DNA of 64,000 nucleotides from positions 2,170,001-2,234,000 of the forward strand of contig NZ_CP031704.1 in assembly GCF_003428335.1 (NCBI RefSeq). Reading direction: 5' to 3'. Origin of the DNA: Solimonas sp. K1W22B-7. GTDB taxonomy: Bacteria; Pseudomonadota; Gammaproteobacteria; Nevskiales; Nevskiaceae. Below, piece after piece: positions 59,685 through 64,000 of the stretch; the first letter of the stretch is position 1, and the number at the start of each line of letters is the position of its first letter. The position numbers and the translations under genes were made by a program. Under the pieces are notes generated by a model. That model was not told where the DNA came from. It searched no databases and worked only from the letters and a program-made list of their open reading frames with translations.

Positions 59685-60227
59685 TCAGGCCGCCAGCAGG
59701 CCCTGGGCCACCGACTTGCGCTGGTCGGCGCCGCGCAGCACCTCCACCAGCTGCAGGCCGAAGGCCAGGGCGCTGGCCGGTCCCTGGCCGGTGACGCAGT
59801 GGCCGTCGACCACCACCGGCAGGTCGACGTAGTGCAGCAGCTGTTCGCGGAAGGCGGGGTAGCAGGTGGCCTTCTTGCCGTCCAGCAGGCCGTGGCGCGA
59901 CAGCACCAGCGCCGGCGAGGCGCAGATCGCCCCGGTCCAGCGGTGGGCCTGGCGCTGGGCCTTGAGTTTCTCGACCAGGCCGGCATGGTCCGACAGGGCC
60001 TGGGCCCCCTTCTCGCCACCGGGCAGCACGATCAGGTCGAAGTCCCGGCCGCCAACATCGGTCCAGAGTGCTTCCGCGGTCAGCATCACGCCGCGGGTAC
60101 CTTCCACCGCAAAGCTGGATTCGATGCTGGCGACGGTGACCTCGACGTCGCCCCGGCGCAGGACATTGATGATGGTTACGGCCTCCAGGGACTCCGATCC
60201 ATGGGCGACGACTACCAGTGCATTCAT
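59685..60227 (-). CDS. DJ-1/PfpI family protein
   Basis: 180 residues from ATG 60227 (GGGAG upstream). Class I glutamine-amidotransferase-like fold with nucleophile Cys in GAICASPALVLSRHG and Glu in GSESLEAVTIIN. DJ-1/YajL-type stress proteins; chaperone or deglycase function debated. Divergent from icd, with 108 bases between. Confidence 0.9.
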   Translation of the reverse strand: MNALVVVAHGSESLEAVTIINVLRRGDVEVTVASIESSFAVEGTRGVMLTAEALWTDVGGRDFDLIVLPGGEKGAQALSDHAGLVEKLKAQRQAHRWTGAICASPALVLSRHGLLDGKKATCYPAFREQLLHYVDLPVVVDGHCVTGQGPASALAFGLQLVEVLRGADQRKSVAQGLLAA

Positions 60228-60335
60228 ATGGAAAACTCCCCTCGTTGTAGGCGCTTGCGCGCGCGGGCACGGTGGTAGAATGCCACAGCCTTTTTCGCTT
60301 CCGCCCATTTATAAAAAATAACCCGGAGAACGAAG

Positions 60336-62105
<1,770 letters not shown>

Positions 62106-62131
62106 GCCGTGCCGCTGTCCGGATTCACCAG

Positions 62132-62157
62132 GGGCGGCCGCGAGCCGCCCTTTTTTT
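62132..62157 (+). terminator. Intrinsic terminator after icd
   Basis: GGGCGGC and GCCGCCC around a 5-base loop followed by seven T. Confidence 0.9.
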
Positions 62158-62170
62158 GCCAGGAGGAAGC

Positions 62171-62932
62171 ATGAGTCTCGGCTTGTTCGTGATCGGCGAT
62201 GAAATCCTGTCGGGCAAGCGCCAGGACAAGCACCTGTCGAAGGTGATCGGCCTGCTGGGCGAGCGCGGCATCGCGCTGGACTGGGCGCAGTTCCTGGGCG
62301 ACGACCAGGACCGCATCGCCGGGGCCATCGCCGCCGTGGCGCGACGCGGCGATACCTTGCTGTCCTGCGGCGGCATCGGCGCCACGCCCGACGACTGCAC
62401 CCGCCAGGCCGCCGCCCAGGCCTTCGGCCGGCCGATCGCCCGCCACCCCGAGGCCGAGGCGCTGATCCTGGCGCAGTACGGCGACCAGGCCCGGCCCAAC
62501 CGCGTGCTGATGGCGGATTTCCCAGCCGGGGCGGAGCTGATCCCCAACCCGGTGAACCGGGTGGCGGGGTTTTCGGTGGGGCAGTGCTACTTCGTCCCCG
62601 GGTTCCCGGAAATGGCCTGGCCGATGCTGGAATGGGTGCTGGATCAGCGCCTGCGCCCGCTGCACCAGGCCGAGCCGCCGGTGGAGTTCTCGCTCAACGC
62701 CATCGGCCCCGTCACCGAGGGCGACCTGCTGCCGCTGATGCGGGACACCCTGGCGCGCTACCCGGGCATCAAGCTGTCGAGCCTGCCGTTCCGCGGCTCG
62801 CCGGAACGGCCGCGGCAGATCGAATTCGGCTTCAAGGGCCCACGGGCCGAAGCGGCCGCGGCGTATGCCAGCTTCCGCGAGGGGCTGAAGGCCTGGCCGG
62901 AAGTGCAGGTGGAGGAGTTGAGCAGGCCTTGA
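62171..62932 (+). CDS. CinA/MoaB-type molybdopterin-binding domain protein
   Basis: 253 residues from ATG 62171 with strong AGGAGGAAGC. The MoCF-like fold: GLFVIGDEILSGKRQDKHLS, LLSCGGIGATPDDCTRQAAA, CYFVPGFPEMAWPML. Resembles the N-terminal domain of CinA (ADP-ribose/NMN-related) without the deamidase C-terminal domain. Exact substrate unknown. Confidence 0.87.
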   Translation: MSLGLFVIGDEILSGKRQDKHLSKVIGLLGERGIALDWAQFLGDDQDRIAGAIAAVARRGDTLLSCGGIGATPDDCTRQAAAQAFGRPIARHPEAEALILAQYGDQARPNRVLMADFPAGAELIPNPVNRVAGFSVGQCYFVPGFPEMAWPMLEWVLDQRLRPLHQAEPPVEFSLNAIGPVTEGDLLPLMRDTLARYPGIKLSSLPFRGSPERPRQIEFGFKGPRAEAAAAYASFREGLKAWPEVQVEELSRP

Positions 62933-62941
62933 GGAAACGGA

Positions 62942-63015
62942 TGTAGGAGCGGCTGTCAGCCGCGAACGCCGGTCATCATGGCAACCGGCCCTCGCGGCTG
63001 ACAGCCGCTCCTACA
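62942..63015. repeat. TGTAGGAGCGGCT-type palindrome
   Basis: Perfect arms 62942-62965 and 62992-63015 (24 bases) with an inner GCCGGT/ACCGGC stem. Known REP family style of Pseudomonas and Xanthomonas relatives. Between convergent genes, so may act as terminator. Confidence 0.85.
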
Positions 63016-63022
63016 AAAGCCC

Positions 63023-63886
63023 TCAGGTCTCCGCCGCCGGTACCCGCCGCCACCCCACCATCACGCAGGTCGCCACCACCAGCAGCATGCCCAGGGCCGA
63101 CCACCCGTCCAGCTTCTCGTCCCAGAGCCACCAGGCGAGCAGGGCGGAGAACACCACCGCGGTGTAGGTGAAGGGCCCCACCAGCGCCGCCGGCGCCCAG
63201 GCGTAGGCCCGGGTCAGGTTGAGCTGGCCGACGGTGGCGGTGACGCCGGCGCAAACCAGCAGGCCCAGGGTGGGGAGGTCCGGTGTCTGCCAGGCCCAGA
63301 GCAGGGGGATGGCCGAGATCGCGGTGGCCATGACCATGAAGTACAGCACGATGCGCTGCGCCGGCTCGGTATCGGAGATGCGCCGGATGCTGACCATGGC
63401 GCAGCCCGCCAGGATGCCGGAAGCGGCGCCGACGATGCCGGCCAGCGAGTCGATCTGCGCGGCGCCCGGCTTGACGATGAAGGCGATGCCGACCAGGCCC
63501 AGCAGCGCCGCCGGAAAGGCGATCATGGGGGGACGCTCGCCGATCCAGGCCCAGGCGATGAAGGGCACCCACAGGGGAGTGGAGTAGGTCAGCAGCATGG
63601 CCTCGGCCAGCGGCAGTCTTGCAATGGCGTAGAAGAAGGCATACATGGCCAGTACGCCGAAGCTGGCGCGCCAGAGGTGGCCGCCGACGCGCTCGGACTT
63701 GAGACTGTCGGCGCCCTGGCGCAGGGCCCAGGGCATCAGGACCAGCAGGCTGACCAGGCAGCGGAAGAACACCACGATTTCGTTGGGCGCGGATGCGCTG
63801 GCCGCCTTGACGCAGACCCCGGTGATCGAAAAAGCGGCGGCGGCATAGATCGCGTGTGCGGCGCCGCGCTTGAGGTCGTTTTGCAT
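63023..63886 (-). CDS. EamA/DMT family transporter
   Basis: 287 residues from ATG 63886; ATG 63919 adds 11 residues and is possible. Ten membrane helices in two EamA halves: AIYAAAAFSITGVCVKAAS, the internal AEAMLLTYSTPLWVPFIAW, and ALVGPFTYTAVVFSALLAWW. Exporter of metabolites of unknown identity. An upstream gene may begin at ATG 63983, beyond what can be read. Confidence 0.9.
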   Translation of the reverse strand: MQNDLKRGAAHAIYAAAAFSITGVCVKAASASAPNEIVVFFRCLVSLLVLMPWALRQGADSLKSERVGGHLWRASFGVLAMYAFFYAIARLPLAEAMLLTYSTPLWVPFIAWAWIGERPPMIAFPAALLGLVGIAFIVKPGAAQIDSLAGIVGAASGILAGCAMVSIRRISDTEPAQRIVLYFMVMATAISAIPLLWAWQTPDLPTLGLLVCAGVTATVGQLNLTRAYAWAPAALVGPFTYTAVVFSALLAWWLWDEKLDGWSALGMLLVVATCVMVGWRRVPAAET

Positions 63887-64000
63887 GATGGAAGGAATGG
63901 GGGGAGCGACAGGTGGCATGGAAGCGGTATAAAGAAACCAAGGAAAGCCCCCGCCACCACTGCTAAATTTTACCGCAACGTATGGAGCGCCGAGGATGGC

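Noticed and set aside
63983-64000. Possible gene start at the right end
   Set aside because: Only six codons visible; cannot be supported.

Overview
The window reads as a high-GC gammaproteobacterial chromosome. Gene content points to the Nevskiales/Xanthomonadales neighbourhood: runs such as pyrG-kdsA...eno-ftsB-ispD-ispF, surE-pcm-dedA-nlpD and an Rrf2-sufBCDS operon, a FabY-type ketoacyl synthase, and many dispersed short palindromes. This placement is inferred from gene order and protein motifs, not from a marker-gene search. I saw no rRNA, tRNA, CRISPR array or prophage.

Layout. 1-2.7 kb: pyrG and kdsA. 2.8-6.6 kb: five small or unrecognised genes (a lipoprotein with Asp-box repeats, an EF-hand-bearing membrane protein, others) lying where kdsA and eno are usually adjacent. 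6.7-9.5 kb: eno, ftsB, ispD, ispF. 9.5-15.4 kb: a J-like membrane protein, a lipoprotein, a methyltransferase overlapping a cyanophycin-synthetase-like ATP-grasp protein, and a LamG-type lipoprotein. 15.4-19.3 kb: a HELAH membrane protein and an Smr protein (minus), then surE-pcm-dedA-nlpD. 19.4-23.8 kb: alaC-hom, a GNAT acetyltransferase and thrC. 24-35.8 kb: recJ, a secreted DUF255 thioredoxin-fold protein, a 1048-residue sensor with degenerate GGDEF and EAL domains, and the suf operon.

35.9-38.5 kb is a repeat-rich patch: an intact IS30-family element that has split a REP palindrome, three more inverted-repeat elements, a small lipoprotein and a small hypothetical gene. It is followed by a lipoprotein glycerophosphodiesterase and a thioesterase. 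39.9-47.1 kb is one gene for a 2387-residue two-partner-secretion exoprotein built from beta-helix-type repeats; no TpsB transporter is visible. 47.3-56.5 kb holds an S41 peptidase, hydrolases, small membrane proteins, fabY, sppA and murI. 56.7-64 kb holds nadC, argF, sodB, grxD, a DJ-1-like gene, icd, a CinA-type protein and an EamA transporter.

Most interesting points: (1) icd encodes a complete NADP-type isocitrate dehydrogenase fused to a C-terminal tandem CBS module, which suggests direct adenine-nucleotide control of the TCA/glyoxylate branch point. (2) The methyltransferase plus cyanophycin-synthetase-like pair has a Mur-ligase-like C-terminal domain without its P-loop, so it may be an uncharacterised peptide or amide-forming system. 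(3) KdsA has Asp where metal-dependent enzymes have Cys and metal-independent ones Asn. (4) The window carries several families of dispersed palindromes, one of which served as the IS30 target.
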